DNA of 64,000 nt from Diploptera punctata (taxonomy: Eukaryota > Arthropoda > Insecta > Blattodea > Blaberidae): the NCBI GenBank assembly GCA_030220185.1, contig JASPKZ010005703.1, positions 620,001-684,000 of the forward strand, given 5' to 3'. Of this stretch, positions 42,766 to 53,019 are shown one piece after another. How positions within the stretch are numbered: position 1 is the first letter of the stretch; each line of letters opens with the position of its first letter. The position numbers and the translations under genes are program-made. The notes under the pieces are model-generated. The model did no database searches. It saw nothing but the letters and a program-made list of their open reading frames with translations, and was not told the origin of the DNA.

Positions 42766-43492
42766 GTTTAATGGGGGTGATAGGTGAAATTTCTATTTTC
42801 TACATTTTTTAACTACATTCTTGATTTTTTGTACACACATTCATGCCATAATAGGTAATATTATACTGAAGTTTCATCCTTCCAGGCTTAAACGTTTTTG
42901 AGTTATTGAAGAAAACCCATTTTAAAATTTGCATATTAAAATGTTTAATTAAGCCTAGTCCCATAATTTTTTAGTATTTTTTAATTTTTTTTTCTACACG
43001 ACTACTGACGTATTTAGAACAATACTATGCATTAACTTTTCTATATCATTATAATAAAGGAAGAAAAAAATATACATCCTCTGCATATGAATTTTTTTTT
43101 AAATTACTACACATATTTTATTTTTTATTTAAAAAACTATCAACGTTGTATCAAAATCCATGCATAGAATTGTTAGTCATAGTGTGTGAGACATGCAGTG
43201 AAAAGTTCGTGCTTCTATCATTAAATTTTTCAATTCTATTTTGATTTGAATGTATTGAAATGCAATGAAAATAAGAGTGTGAAAAAGCCAATTTGAAAAT
43301 TTGCTTTCAGTTAAATTGAAAATGTAGCATACACGCCCTCTTATAGTCATTAGGGAGACTTATAAGCGCCATAGGACACTAAAACTTCACCAACTTACAC
43401 TTTAAGGTACATAGTATCTTTTAATAGAAAAAAAAAAAAAATGCTAAATTGATCGAAAATGTCGAAAATTTCACGCATCACCTCCCTTTAAG
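42766..43492. mobile_element. terminal-inverted-repeat element, ~725 bp
   Basis: The left end TTTAATGGGGGTGATAGGTG and its continuation GAAATTTC-ATTTTC-ACATTTTTT pair with the right end ACATTTTTT-type, GAAAATTTCACGC and ATCACCTCCCTTTAA. About 80% over 45 bp. The interior is AT-rich without transposase. Confidence 0.7.
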
Positions 43493-43504
43493 TTCATCTA
43501 CCTT

Positions 43505-43940
43505 AATGTCACTTCTACACGTAGGTTCAAGGCCGTGGGACAGAAGCTCACCATATATCCTTATTCAGAGCTAATTTTTTTCAAATCCTCCCCTGCATAA
43601 TTCATTCCCTCAAATCATGGTTAATTTTATTCTCCCACCTCATTCTTGGCCTACCTACTGAGCGGTTATTTTTGTTTTCGTTCAAAGAGTTTCCAAGCCA
43701 AAAGAGGCATTTCCTATTTGTACCACATGTCCTGTTCATCGTAGACTACGATTCTTAACTATTCTTATTGTATCTGGTTTCCCATGAAGATCATATAGTT
43801 CACTGTTATTTAGTCTTTTCTTTTCATTTTTTGGTTCATCACTTTTTGAACCAAAAGTGTTCATAAGAACTTTAATATCAAACAATCGTAATCCTCTAAG
43901 TTTATTTAGATTCAAACTTTTAAAAGTTGTTATAGCAGCC
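43505..43940 (-). mobile_element. LINE-A fragment
   Basis: Family landmarks in order: CACGTAGGTTCAAGGCCGTG, TCAAATCATGGTTAATTTTA, CCCACCTCATTCTTGG, CACATGTCCTGTTCATCG and AAGTGTTCATAAGAAC. More diverged than the 37.7 and 52.6 kb copies. No GGCCTA at the 43770 site. Confidence 0.88.
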
Positions 43941-44217
43941 TTATTTTTTTTTGTTTCATTGCAACGAATTTGGATACGTACGACTTAAGTAACAAAACAA
44001 AGATAAATTCCGTAAACCAGCAAAATTGGTCCACAAATTCGACTTGCTGAAAAATTCGCCTAGTTTACGTAGCTCCTGCATGACTGATTTTATTTTATGT
44101 TTCAGCACCTTTACGGTAAGAGTAAAATCCCTTCTAGGATATTATCCATTAGTTTGTGTGTATCTTTTACCATCTGCATTCATGTTATATCTTGTGCAAA
44201 TGAAACTGATACTAAAT

Positions 44218-44219
44218 TA

Positions 44220-44291
<72 letters not shown>
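44218..44291. repeat. (TTA)n microsatellite
   Basis: About 24 perfect TTA units. Confidence 0.97.
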
Positions 44292-44365
44292 GAATCTCCA
44301 AATATTTTGAAACGCAATTTCGCCACAAAGGCATGTTAGGGTTGTAGCTTACTATATATATATAT

Positions 44366-44677
44366 GTTCACCGCTGTGGTCTCGAGGTGGCGTGCTGCCT
44401 TGTCACGCAGCGGGCCCGGGTTCGATCCCCGGTCGGGACAGTTTTTCTGGGTGAGGTTTTTATCGGGGTTTTTCGCCCACCTGTAAGACAAATGTCAGGA
44501 AAACTTTAAGGCCTAAACGGTCCCCGAAATCTTATGGCCATCATCATCATCACCCTTCACCGGTGTGGAAAGCAACGGGAAGCTACCACACCTACAATTC
44601 CCTAGTAAAGCTGCAAGCATAGCATGAAAATGCTATAATTGCAGTGAAGGACCTGCCTTCGGGCAGAATTACTATGG
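44366..44677 (+). mobile_element. SINE-2a copy
   Basis: TTCACCGCTGTGGTCTCG, box B GGTTCGATCC near 44409, then CGGTCGGGACAG, the AGACAAATGTCAGG body and tail 2a ending GGGCAGAATTACTATGGAT. An (AT)n tract lies upstream. Confidence 0.93.
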
Positions 44678-44699
44678 ATATATATTGTAAAGTACAACT

Positions 44700-45060
44700 A
44701 TTAACATATGGTTTTGAACGAGTGTTACGAATTACATAAATTGTGTATAAGAACCTTGGCAAAATATTACACATTGTTATAAATGTGTGTTATGTACCAT
44801 CGTTTAAAAGTAAGTTTAGCCAGAATTTTTGTCTTTCGAATATAGGACAATCAAATAAAACATGTTTTACAGATTGTATTGATTCTTGACATTTACAATT
44901 ATAATCATTGGCTTAGTATTAAATCTCCTAAAATAACATCCAAAATTTCCATAGTCAGTCATAAATTGTGTTAAGATGAAATTTTGAATAAAATGTTTAG
45001 CCTGTGGTGTCGTGTAGGAAGGAAGAGTTCTTTAGTCAAAGCGCCATTTACACTCCTTAT
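44700..45060 (-). mobile_element. LINE C-terminal fragment with Cys-rich knuckle
   Basis: The minus strand reads 'LPTRHHRLNILFKISS', then 'CKCQESIQSVKHVLFDCP' and 'FERQKFWLNL', followed by 60 open residues to the SINE-2a. C-x-C-x8-H-x4-C after an RNase H-like region is the end of Jockey-type ORF2. Frames shift twice. Confidence 0.75.
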
Positions 45061-45070
45061 CTAAATATCT

Positions 45071-45765
45071 AGTTCAGAAGATGGTCTACAGAAATCGCTC
45101 TTTCAGTTAAATAACATTATACAGAAATATAATTTCAAAATATCAATAAGTAAAACGAAAATCCTAGCTTTTAAGGGATCAGATACCGTAAGAGCTAAAA
45201 TAATTCTGGAGGGGAAACCCATTGAACAAGTGAACCATTTTAAATACCTGGGTTATGAAATCTCCTATTTTAAAATTGAATATCTATTTAACAAACTTAA
45301 TAAATTTAATTATGTATGTGGAACAATCAAAAGGATATTTAAAAGCACAAGGAAAGAAACAAAACAAAAATTTTATAAAGTAGTGGCAGTCCCCTTACTA
45401 TTGTATTGTAGTGAATTTTGGGTTTTAACTAAAAGAGAAGAGAAGATCAGAGAAGCAGCTGAAATGAAATTTCTGAGAAGTGTGGCTGGTTGCAAACGTC
45501 TAGATAAGAGAAGAAGTGAAGATATTAGAAATGAGCTAAATATCTTTAAACTCTTAGATAGAATAAAAGAATCTAGAAAAAAATGGAAAGAACATGTTCA
45601 AAGAATGGAATATGATCGCATTCCCAAAATTATACATAAATACAAACCAAAAGGACGCAGGAATGTTGGTAGACCGAAGAAGAGATGGATTCAACTTTTG
45701 AATGAGAATCTATGAGACCAGAACAAGCCAGATGGGCTTAATCCGTGATTGTTGATGATGATGAT
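45071..45765 (+). mobile_element. LINE-B copy, longest intact C-terminus
   Basis: Open from about 45071 to 45715: 'YNFKISISKTKILAFKGSD', 'IEQVNHFKYLGYEISY', 'VAVPLLLYCSEFWVLTKREE', 'FLRSVAGCKRLDKRRSEDIR', 'KKWKEHVQRMEYDRIPKI' and 'KPKGRRNVGRPKKRWIQLL'. About 215 codons from the RT thumb to the stop. The 3' end is AGCCAGATGGGCTTAATCC and (GAT)n. The palm is missing (5' truncation). Used here as the reference for the GGCCTA comparison. Confidence 0.95.
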
Positions 45766-45769
45766 GATC

Positions 45770-46265
45770 TAAATAGCATTCCAATAAGTGATGATATAGT
45801 CCAACAGTTTATTTTTAACGTAGGATTGGAAATGAATAACGAAGCTCAGAAAATGTCGCGGATTTATTGAAATTGTGATTAATAGTAAAACAAAATGGTC
45901 GTAACGGATTTCCAAATCAGAATTTATCTTAATAACTATGGTAAACTATTAAATACAAGAAAGTTGTTCGGCACTGTGATTTCAATTTGGGATCGCCTGA
46001 ATGTAAATATATAATGAGTCGTTGGGTTAATTATTTTTTGCTTATAAATATAAAATAATAAACATTTTTTGAAAGGCGATAAATATAAATATGTAAGAAC
46101 ACCAATAACAGTCAATATCATACATGCGCACAAATTTATAAAGGTGAAACCCAATGCCGGACAATTGCCTGCAGAAAAGTACCAAAGGAATTGCCAGGCT
46201 TAATGTCCCCATCAGACGGACATGCCTCTTTATCATATGTACTGCGAAGGAATTTTGATTTTTTA
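45770..46265. other. no gene or recognised repeat
   Basis: AT-rich with no motif. Confidence 0.5.
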
Positions 46266-46266
46266 T

Positions 46267-46640
46267 TCAATACCCCAGGTTGTAATTTCGACATTTCTGG
46301 TGTTCTCTCCTGGTATTGGCGTAATTTTAACTCATATCAGAGGTTGGGGCGCCTGGTAGGTGGGGTTACGGTTGCCCCGAGGATATGATGGTGATGATGA
46401 TGATGATGATGGTGGTGCGCCAGGAGAGTCCTAAATCCTAAAATCTAAGGCCAATGTGAATGATGATGATTATAGTGTTCGAGAGACTGTTTGGGCCTTA
46501 AATTTTCCTGACATTTGTCTTACAAGTGAGGAAAAACTCCGGAAAAAACCGCACCTAGGAAACTTGTCCCAACCGTGGATCGAACCCGGGTCTGCTGTGA
46601 GACAAGGCAGCACGCTACCTCCGAGACCGCAGCGGTGGAC
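46267..46640 (-). mobile_element. SINE-2b copy
   Basis: The minus strand starts GTCCACCGCTGCGGTCTCGG, has box B GGTTCGATCC, and passes the SINE-2 body. It ends in tail 2b (GGCGCACCACCATC, GGGGCAACCGTAACCCC, GAGAGAACACCAGAAATG). Confidence 0.9.
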
Positions 46641-46744
46641 TTAATTTGGAATTTAATCTAGGTATTTGGTGTATAATATGCCAATTAAAAATTGTGAACT
46701 ATCGCCCTTCCTAGCCCCGAGATTGAAATTTTTAGTTAAAATTT

Positions 46745-47155
46745 CCAATCTTCTTCTTCTTCACTTCACGGGCTAGGCAAAATTGCCTGTTCCGCCTCAC
46801 AGTTGTTCTGTCCATCTTTTCACTGGCCTTCCTACATTCCTTGAACCTCTTGGCTCATAATTAAATGCTGCTTTTGGTAACCTTGTTACTTCCATTCTAT
46901 CTAGATGTCTAAACCATTTATCTCTATATTCTTTGATTTTATCATCCAATGGATATATACTTAACTGTGTTCTTATATCTTTATTTTTATCCGACCCTAT
47001 CTTGTCCAGCCTTTTGTTCTTCTAAGGAAGTTAATTTCTACGCTTTGTATTCTTTGTAATTTTTTTGTCATTACCCAAATTTCACTCCCATAAAGTAATG
47101 CAGGAACTGCCAATGTTTTATTAAACTTCAATCCAATATCTATTCTTGTTTGTTA
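46745..47155 (-). mobile_element. LINE-F fragment
   Basis: Uninterrupted relative of 36395-37140. The minus strand includes IPLDDKIKEYRDKWFRHLDR-type text and 'GRPVKRW' in decay. It shows what the SINE-1 insertion site at 36598 looked like before insertion (TTATCATCCAATGGATATATAC). Confidence 0.85.
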
Positions 47156-47159
47156 AAAT

Positions 47160-47765
47160 GTCCAATTCCAACTGGAATCGAATCCGAGGAAAGGAGTTAG
47201 CCAGAGAGGTAAATATTTTCGTGGTTATGTCAATTCACAGCCGTGGAGTAAACGATATTATAAAATTTCCAGAATGTAAAGACTAATAAAAAACTCTTAT
47301 ATGGAACTTAGGTTTATTTTCATTTTCAGGAAGTGAGTAACGCCTCTCCGAAATGTTTACATAACTTATGTTAGCAGGCATGTACGTACACAATGATGCT
47401 GCATCCTGGCTGTGGCTGTATATCAACATTTCACAGGTTAAATCCTCAAGGCTAGAGTTCTGATCTCATAAATTTCAATTCAAGAGGTGGATCTATATCT
47501 TCTTCTACCTTCTGATTCTAATCTAAAATAATTTTGGTACTAGGTCCGCCTCATTCTCTCAACTAGTTTTCTCCAACTTTACCCACATTATTTGATTTAT
47601 CCATAAGTTTTAAAATATCTAATTAATTATTTTATTCTATTTTGTATTAAATATCCTTTTGCATGTTAAGTGCATATATGATTTTGAAACTTGTTTCTAA
47701 ATTTGCATTTTTTATTTTCCTTCTCTCATTAACTATAACTTTATAATATAACCTATATTATATAA
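47160..47765. other. no gene; weak LINE-C-like patch
   Basis: At 47490-47630 the text TCATTCTCTCAACTAGTTTTC resembles the inverted LINE-C 3' end at 5335. Otherwise nothing recognised. Confidence 0.35.
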
Positions 47766-47769
47766 CATA

Positions 47770-48115
47770 TAACTTACTGTCTCTATCGAACCCATAGGTT
47801 CATAGCTAAGCGGACATAAGTGCTCCATATATCCCTATCCTGAGATAATGTTGGCATGGATTCCCACAAGTAGTCCTCGCCCGGACAACTGATTGGGGGA
47901 CTATTTTACCTCCGGAAAATTTTACCGCAGTGGAACCCATGTCTTGGCGGTTATATTTTTACGGTCAAAGATCGTCACTCTTTCGACCAAGGTACTTTTT
48001 TAGTCTGGCTTATCATCTTCGACCTGTCCGGCATGGGTGACACTTTCGGCAGCAATGCTACCGCCGGCATAGCTCTTGGCGTCATTTAAGCAGGCAGCCA
48101 ATCCACCACGATAAG
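47770..48115 (-). mobile_element. LINE 3' stub joined to LINE 5' leader
   Basis: 47770-47852 is the last ~80 bp of LINE-A. At 47853 it passes directly to a GC-rich leader-like block (48115 to 47860 on minus: GGTGGATTGGCTGCCTGC, GTCACCCATGCCGGAC, TAAAATTTTCCGGAGGTAAA, GGGCGAGGACTACTTGTGG). Read 5' to 3' this is leader then tail with the whole ORF removed. Confidence 0.6.
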
Positions 48116-48264
48116 GTAAAAATATCAATGGATATATATATATATATAAATTCTGTAAATTAACTGCATTTTCTCATTTAAATTTAAATTTAAGTGTCAA
48201 TAGTTCGAGCAAAAAAAAATATTCTGAATAAATTTATTCTTATTCATATTACTGATATCTTCAG

Positions 48265-48630
48265 TATTCGGCCGCGGTGGACTAGTAGTTATGCTCCTTG
48301 CCTCTGGTCCCGAGGATGGAAAAATCCAAGGAGCAAGTCCTCCGGGAGGGACTTTAAGCCGTGGGTCCCGAGTCTGAAGATTTTGAGACTCGTAAAGGAC
48401 CCTTAGGCCTGAATGAAAAGGTCTCTAAGCAAAATTTACCGAATTTTCCCGTCCTAGTACTACCTTGGTTTTCTAGATGTCAGTACGAGGCGGAACGCTG
48501 ACCAGGGACCACTCAAATGGCATCTGTACGAAAACAAGTGTAACTAAATTAGTATGGTTCAAATTCTTCCGTGTAGGGGGGAGCGCCTAAATCTCTGTTA
48601 AGGGAAACATGGACTTACATGATTACAAGA
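48265..48630 (+). mobile_element. SINE-5 copy with full tail
   Basis: Box A region GGTGGACTAGTAGTTATGC, then directly AAAAATCCAAGGAGCAAG. The box B part present at 28850 is deleted. The tail continues GTCTGAAGATTTTGAGAC, ACCAGGGACCACTC and GGGGGGAGCGCC. The longest SINE-5 3' region here. Confidence 0.88.
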
Positions 48631-48779
48631 AGAAGATATCTTCTTTTATTTCCTTTTATATAAAAAACATTTCTTAAAATAATCCAAAGACATTTTGGAT
48701 GGTAAATTAATTTGTATTGTATTGTATTGTAAGCCCATGTTTTCCATGTAAATTAATTTAACAAGTGAATAATTTTAAT

Positions 48780-49085
48780 TATCCGAGAAAAAATGATCTT
48801 AATAAAATACAATTTGTGGGAAATAAACAATTACAATGGTTTGGACACGTGAAGAGGATGAATGAAGATATATTGCCAGTTAGGAGTTTGGAGTGGATTC
48901 CAAATCGGAGGAAAAGAAGAGGGTGACCTAAGAAGGCATGGATAGAGGGAATTATGAATTTGATGAAGGGCAGGGTACTGCAGTATGGTGACTGGATGGA
49001 TAGAGGTGAATGGAGGAAGATAATCAAAACTTAATATTGGGCACAGGAAGATGTTGTATATATTTAAATTCTGTTAAATAAAAAA
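48780..49085 (+). mobile_element. LINE C-terminal remnant
   Basis: The plus strand reads 'NKQLQWFGHVKRMNEDILPV', 'RSLEWIPNRRKRRG', a stop, 'PKKAWIEGIMNLMKGR' and 'GDWMDRGEWRKI'. Near-complete tail with one stop, followed by TTAAATAAAAAA. Confidence 0.9.
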
Positions 49086-49194
49086 TATTAATTTTAATTA
49101 CCTAGGTTGTGATAGGTGTATCTCCTAGTTTAAGAAAGAATACCTTATTAATGAGCTTAATAAATATTATTTAATTAACACTTTATAATTGGTA

Positions 49195-49482
49195 CGCTGT
49201 AGCGAACTTTGTTAAGTCAATACTCTATAAGGCGGAACATCGCGGGTTGAAGTCCCTATGGAGTCAGGATTTTTAAACCGACCTAAATATTCTGTCGGCA
49301 TCGTGGCTTAGGGATAGATTCAGCCTCTAAATTAAATTAGCACCAGACATTTGTTCTGGGGATAAATATGGCCATCACGCGGGGCTGACAACCCAGCTGG
49401 AATCTCGTGCCGATTGTCTAGAAAAACGAGACACAATTTCGTATTACCTCGTGAGACCTATAGTGAGATCGCTTCACTTTTT
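49195..49482 (+). mobile_element. SINE-1 copy
   Basis: GGTACGCTGTAGCGAAC (decayed box A), GGTTGAAGTCC (box B), AGTCAGGATTTTTAAACCG, CCAGACATTTGTTCTGGGG and CTCGTGCCGATTGTC. Confidence 0.9.
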
Positions 49483-49513
49483 TAACAATTAAGAGTTCAT
49501 TAAGGCATTACTT

Positions 49514-49521
49514 TAGGCCTA
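49514..49521. other. TAGGCCTA octamer
   Basis: Between SINE-1 and SINE-2b, with no paralogue for comparison. Confidence 0.6.
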
Positions 49522-49524
49522 TAC

Positions 49525-50176
49525 GTTTTTTATTCATGCCCCAGGTGTCATTTCGACATTTCTAGTGTTTTCTCCTGGCATTGGCGTAAGCCTAATTGTA
49601 ACCCACTTCTGAGTTTGGAGTGCCTGGAAGGCGGGATTACGCTACCCCGATGATATAGGTAATGATGATGATGATGATAGCTGTGCGCCAGGACAGTCCT
49701 TAACCCATTCGCCTCAAAAGACGAAGTACACTAGCTTAACTCTTCTGTTATATATTTTGCAATATTTTGTACATCCCTTGGCAGGGTAATCTTTTGTTAA
49801 CATTTGTGAATAGTAGAGGAACGTGTTTTTGCCTTCACCCTTATTGTGATCTCAAGTACCGTTATCGATTGTTTGTTTTGAATATCTGAAAATATATAAT
49901 ATAATTTACGGTAACTTAAATCCAGTTTCTGGGAAAATGCATTGAGGATTTAAATCTAAAGCGAATGGGTTAATCCTAAATTTAATCTAAGACTTATATG
50001 AATATATTAGAAAGGTTATATGATGTTAGGAGACCGTTTGGGCCTTAAAGATTCCTGACATTTGTCTTGCAGGTGAGGAAAAACCCCGAAGAAAACCTCA
50101 CCCAGTAAACTTACTCCGACCGGGAATCTAACTCGGGCTCTATGCGTGACAAGGCCTCGAGACCACAGCGGTGGAC
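49525..50176 (-). mobile_element. SINE-2b copy interrupted by a piggyBac-like MITE
   Basis: 50176 to 49970 (head, box B, body) and 49703 to 49525 (tail 2b) rejoin exactly at TTAA. The head is GTCCACCGCTGTGGTCTCG. Confidence 0.92.
49704..49969. mobile_element. piggyBac-like MITE, 266 bp
   Basis: The ends CCCATTCGC and GCGAATGGG are perfect 9-bp inverted repeats flanked by TTAA at 49700-49703 and 49970-49973. TTAA duplication with CCC termini is the piggyBac signature. The host SINE-2b at 6.5 and 46.4 kb confirms the empty site (CTTAATCCTAAA). No open frame. Confidence 0.93.
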
Positions 50177-50179
50177 AGA

Positions 50180-50490
50180 GACTGTATATTACTGTGTATA
50201 TTTTAATAATTATTTCGTAACTATAGTAGCTATCAAGTTTCACGAAAAATAAATCATATTGTAACAATAAAAATCACAGAATTGCAAGGTTTAAGTCACG
50301 CCCACACCTTTCACTTCCTGGCCAGTGACACTCGCGCGCAACAATGATACCGATCACTAGCTAGGTGATGATTGGTGGAGCTTAAATATCACTATAGTCT
50401 ATCAAGCAAGCATAAAGGTAAAATATTAGCACACAACTTAACTAGTTGTATTCAATAAAAATAACACTGTACACTAAATTACAACACAAT
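50180..50490. other. no gene or recognised repeat
   Basis: A GC patch at 50295-50345 (GCCCACACC, CTCGCGCGC) is notable. No motif. Confidence 0.45.
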
Positions 50491-50493
50491 CAC

Positions 50494-51060
50494 ATTATAT
50501 TACACTGGGCAACATGATTTTTGTATCATGAGTACCAATAGTTGTACTTAATGCAGTTTTTTATTGTTTCCAAATACGTATTCGGAATTTCTCCATCACC
50601 CACAGTTTTTTTTTAATTTCAATTTCAATTAATGGATTTGAATAATTATTTTTTAATAAACTTTTTTTGTCCATTTGTCCATTGTAAAATAAAACGGGGA
50701 ACACTTTCATCAGGAGATTTCAGCTATGGAAAAGAGATATCAAGGCAAATGGGATCCTAATGTGCTGGCCGATTATTGTTGGACCATCAAGAGGGATGCT
50801 CCACAGGTGAAATATAGCAGAAAATCGTCATTTCTTACTTTCTAGGTGAGTCCGAATGTTCGAATATTGTCTAGTTACGAATGTATAAAATATTAAAGTG
50901 TTTGAAATTATCAATTCCTGTCTCTCGGAAACCTTGCGTGATGGAGAAAAATCCGATATCACATTTGAATTCAGGAGAAAAAATACTATCAGAATCACTT
51001 TTTGTTTTCTTTCTGGGACAAAAAAAAGTTTATTTTTTTTTTATCAGTGTTATCATCACA
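50494..51060 (+). repeat. dispersed repeat R3, copy 2
   Basis: Near-colinear with 19037-19575. From 50726 it is open for 39 codons: MEKRYQGK, then WDPNVLADYCWTIKRDAP, then a short tail ending FLTF and a stop. The text is peptide-like and unusually rich in conserved aromatic residues, but I cannot name it. Confidence 0.8.
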
Positions 51061-51123
51061 TTTCTACATTCTAAATTAATTGGTATTGGCTTCGTCTCCA
51101 AGATCGGAGAAAATGATTATCAC

Positions 51124-51730
51124 TAAAGCCCAGATTTGTATGCGAAATGCATGCTTTTTTACGCATTAAAAAGTATGCGGAAATGGTTTACATGTGAAGT
51201 GGCCCTTCACAGACAATTTGAGCGGTATTTGATAATGCACAGAAATGCATATTCCGGGGGAAAATGCTTATTTTAGATTTTTAATGCATAAATGCATATT
51301 TTACTCCTATATGTGAAATTAAATTATAATTTTTCCTTCAGCTAATAACTAGTAATTAATTAATCATTATTTAATATATTTTAATTAATAAAGTATCTGT
51401 AATCAATTGGATATAAGCGTAATTCACTAAAGAAGAACTGTGGTGTTTTTCACATGCACCTGTGACATCATGTGATATAGAAAGGGCATTTTCATTGTAT
51501 AAAACCTTCTTCACTGACAGACGAAGGAGCTAATATATAAAAACCCTCATGAAAACCTTCCTTATCTAATGTAAAAGCTAGGAATAAGGTAAGATTACTC
51601 ACAAAGCAAATAATTTAATTGATTTTATTACAATCTGTTTTTGCATATTTAGGGTGCATATTTTCTACATTTTTCATGCATATTTGCATGCATATTTGGC
51701 ACTTTATTTTGCATACAAATCCGGGCTCTA
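51124..51730 (+). mobile_element. hAT element with transposase C-terminal remnant
   Basis: TAAAGCCCAGATTTGTATGC and its inverted partner at 51711-51730 form 20-bp termini with two mismatches. ATTATCAC at 51116-51123 and 51731-51738 is an exact 8-bp duplication. At 51462-51530 one frame reads VTSCDIERAFSLYKTFFTDR, resembling the S-x-E-R-x-F-S core of the hAT dimerisation domain. An internally deleted hAT, not a random MITE. It also carries ATGCATATTT-rich subterminal motifs. Confidence 0.93.
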
Positions 51731-51939
51731 ATTATCACCCTCACACTGCAATATACCAGGGACAACCAAACTACGGTCCGCGGGCCGGATACTGCTCTCC
51801 ATCACTTTCTATCCGGCTGCTGTATGCCTGTAGCATTCTAACAAATTAAAACATGCTAAGGGTAGCGATAGAACAAGAACTTGCGAAATATGTTATAACG
51901 ACATAACAGGAAAAGTATCAAATCAACGCATGCTTATAA

Positions 51940-52600
51940 ATAATCTAATATAAAAATCAATGTTTGTTTTTTCGTCGTTCGTATTGTTCGTATTCTATCC
52001 ACTGCCAAACCGTTCATCCGATTGTGATGGGGCTTTTTGTAAAATACTCAGGAGTTTCCAGGGAAGGTTTTAGGCTATGAGAGAGATGTAATACTCTACT
52101 CCTTCACTCTAGAAAATCACCCTTTTTAGCGAAAAAGTGTTTTTCGGAACTTTTTGGACGTTTAAATGGCTTACACTGCCTAAACCATAACATATACACC
52201 AAATTAATGTACACAGAATTCAATATCTAAAAACAAATCTACAAAAAAGTTCGCGACAGCATATGTTTATTTTTTACGGATACCTCATAACCATTTTGAT
52301 ATTTTTATCTCGATGCCAAGGAGATCGGGATAAATAGATTCCCGGACAAGCGTAGCAGCGCACGGCGGGCATTCTTTTACGGATAACTCTCAATAACCAT
52401 TCTTGTCTTTCAGCTCATTTATGCCAAGAAGATCGATATAAATAGATTTCCCTGCAACGCCGAGTAATCAGCATGGGGTATCTAAAACTAATTACGATGT
52501 AAATTTACAATTATTTTTCTTTTTACTTATTCAGCTAAACATTAAAACACATGTAATTTATTTAGGCGTAGCAGCGCAAGCTGGGCATTACCTAGTAATA
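51940..52600 (+). mobile_element. nested element with GCGTAGCAGCGC motif
   Basis: Starts AATATAAAAATCAATGTTTG and ends GCGCAAGCTGGGCATTACC. It contains CCGTTCATCCGATTGTGATG and two ~105-bp units (52268-52370 and 52371-52475, each TTTTTACGGATA ... GATAAATAGATT-CC). This layout resembles a widespread class of small insect elements, but I cannot assign a superfamily. Confidence 0.5.
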
Positions 52601-52603
52601 AAC

Positions 52604-52862
52604 TAACTAACTCACTCGCCTTATCGAACCCGTAAGCTCATGGCCGCGCGGACATAAGCTCTCTGTATATTCCTATCCTGAGCTAAAGTTTCCCATTCAA
52701 TTCCTGCATAATCTACATCCCATCAAATCATGGTTAATGTTATTCTCCCACCTCATTCTTGGTCTACCAACTGGGCGTTTTCCCTCTGGTTTTCCTACAA
52801 GAAGCTTCCATGCACCTCTTGCATACCCCATTCGTGACGCATGTTCTGCCCATCGCAATTAG
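52604..52862 (-). mobile_element. LINE-A 3' fragment nested in hAT
   Basis: Tail ACTAACTAACTCACTCGCC, then CGAACCCGTAAGCTCATGG and the GRP-region text TGGGCGTTTTCCCTCTGG. 5' truncated after about 255 bp. Confidence 0.9.
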
Positions 52863-52865
52863 CTA

Positions 52866-52921
52866 ACAACAACAACAATAATAATAATAATAATAATAAT
52901 TTAATAATAATAATAATAATC
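52866..52921. repeat. (AAC)n(AAT)n microsatellite
   Basis: Directly at the 5'-truncated end of the nested LINE-A. Confidence 0.93.
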
Positions 52922-53019
52922 CACAACAGTTACAATAGGGCCTATGGCCGCGTAACCTTGATGTTTATTCCATTTGGCCCGCGATACAAATAAGTTTGGA
53001 CGGCTGTGCAATATACTGT

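Larger units (their letters stand above)
51757..53008. mobile_element. second hAT element with nested insertions
   Basis: Left end CAGGGACAACCAAACTACGG with GGTCCGCGGGCCGGAT. Right end TTGGCCCGCGATACA then AGTTTGGACGGCTGTG. CAATATAC at 51749-51756 and 53009-53016 is an exact 8-bp duplication. The CAGGG terminus and GG-CCGCGGGCC subterminal text are typical of a large animal hAT group. No transposase remains and most of its length is later insertions. Confidence 0.85.
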
